A model generated the notes under the pieces. The model did no database searches. It saw only the letters and a list, made by a program, of their open reading frames with translations, and had not been told where the DNA came from. From NCBI GenBank assembly GCA_910588755.1, contig CAJUQZ010000050.1, positions 1-5,896 of the forward strand: 5,896 nt of DNA, given 5' to 3'. The first letter of the stretch is position 1. Every line of letters starts with the position of its first letter. Made by a program: the position numbers and the translations under genes. The DNA comes from an uncultured Lachnospiraceae bacterium (GTDB taxonomy: Bacteria > Bacillota > Clostridia > Lachnospirales > Lachnospiraceae). This document shows positions 5,416-5,896 of this stretch, one piece after another.

Positions 5416-5896
5416 TCAGTTAATCACCGGTGTTTCCCTGCGGTACGTGAGTGGGGTGACGCCGGTTTTTTCTTTGAAGAGCCGGATAAAATGGTTGGTG
5501 TTCTCGATGCCGACCATTTGGCTGATATCTACAATCTTTTCATCCGTGGAGAGCAAAAGCTCCTTGGCCTTTTCGATGCGGACTTTGTTCAGGTACTGTA
5601 TGGGCGTGTACTCATAATACTTGGCGAACTCGCGGCACAGGCGGTACTTGTTGACACCGTATTCGAGGGCGAGCTCGTCGAGGGAGTAGGGCTCCTGATA
5701 GGCCGTGGAAAAACGGTGGTGCATATCAGTGATGTAGGCGGGAATATGGTAGGAACCCGTCTGCTCGAATGCACGTACGAGATAGAGTTGTGTGAAAAGG
5801 GCGACCAGGTCTCGCGAGCGCATCATGCCGTGGATTTCCGTGTCTATATTGTTTCTCAACACCTGTTCCCAGGCTTCCAGAGCATCGGAATATTTG
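5416..5896 (-). CDS. Second AraC-family transcriptional regulator, C-terminal part (cut by window edge)
   Basis: The reading frame is open to the right edge, so only the last 159 residues are seen. The GTG at 5862 is not a convincing start because coding continues upstream of it. The visible N-terminal part (about 1-65) is helical and gives no ligand-domain signature. The AraC DNA-binding domain covers about 66-155: helix-turn-helix 1 at 72-94 (LDELALEYGVNKYRLCREF) and helix-turn-helix 2 at about 121-145 (DISQMVGIENTNHFIRLFKEKTG), ending in the usual VTPLTYRRE. It is convergent with the kinase gene and therefore not part of that operon. It is not closely alike in sequence to the first AraC regulator, so a local duplication is unlikely. 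Target genes are probably outside the window. Confidence 0.9.
   Translation of the reverse strand, partial: KYSDALEAWEQVLRNNIDTEIHGMMRSRDLVALFTQLYLVRAFEQTGSYHIPAYITDMHHRFSTAYQEPYSLDELALEYGVNKYRLCREFAKYYEYTPIQYLNKVRIEKAKELLLSTDEKIVDISQMVGIENTNHFIRLFKEKTGVTPLTYRRETPVIN

Overview
The window looks like a chromosomal segment from a low-to-moderate GC Gram-positive gut anaerobe, most likely a Lachnospiraceae-type Firmicute. The reasons are strong GGAGG-type ribosome binding sites, near-consensus vegetative promoters with 17-bp spacers, a Gram-positive style lipoprotein, and a cytoplasmic family 31 glycosidase next to AraC-family regulators. The organism assignment is inference from style, not from a marker gene.

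Layout. Bases 1-156 hold a small GNRA-loop hairpin and a good promoter. At 157-1008 (+) is a lipoprotein with a low-complexity repeat linker between two charged helical parts. Its last codons are copied about four more times downstream as a 31-32 bp tandem array (982 to about 1137). A two-way terminator hairpin (1177-1210) separates it from the convergent gene at 1223-3205 (-), a complete GH31 alpha-glycosidase (660 aa) with both catalytic aspartates visible. Bases 3206-3668 form a divergent control region. It holds a promoter for each direction, a 21-bp direct repeat and palindrome over the -35 box of the glycosidase promoter, a 72-bp nested palindrome, and a 26-aa leader ORF with a strong ribosome binding site. 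The leader is in frame with the next gene and separated from it by one TGA. At 3669-4574 (+) is an AraC-family regulator (cupin plus two helix-turn-helices). Two bases after its stop, from a GTG start, comes a P-loop kinase-like protein of unknown function (4577-5380, +). At the right edge is the C-terminal part of a second AraC-family regulator on the minus strand (5416-5896), cut by the window.

How it may fit together. The divergent AraC regulator is the obvious candidate controller of the GH31 enzyme, which would release monosaccharides from an imported oligosaccharide in the cytoplasm. No transporter lies in the window. The kinase is probably co-transcribed with the regulator, but its substrate cannot be read from the sequence. 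I found no defence system, CRISPR array, insertion sequence, tRNA or rRNA. The least ordinary elements are the leader ORF before araC, the nested palindrome in the divergent region, the tandem array made from the end of the lipoprotein gene, and the uncharacterised kinase.
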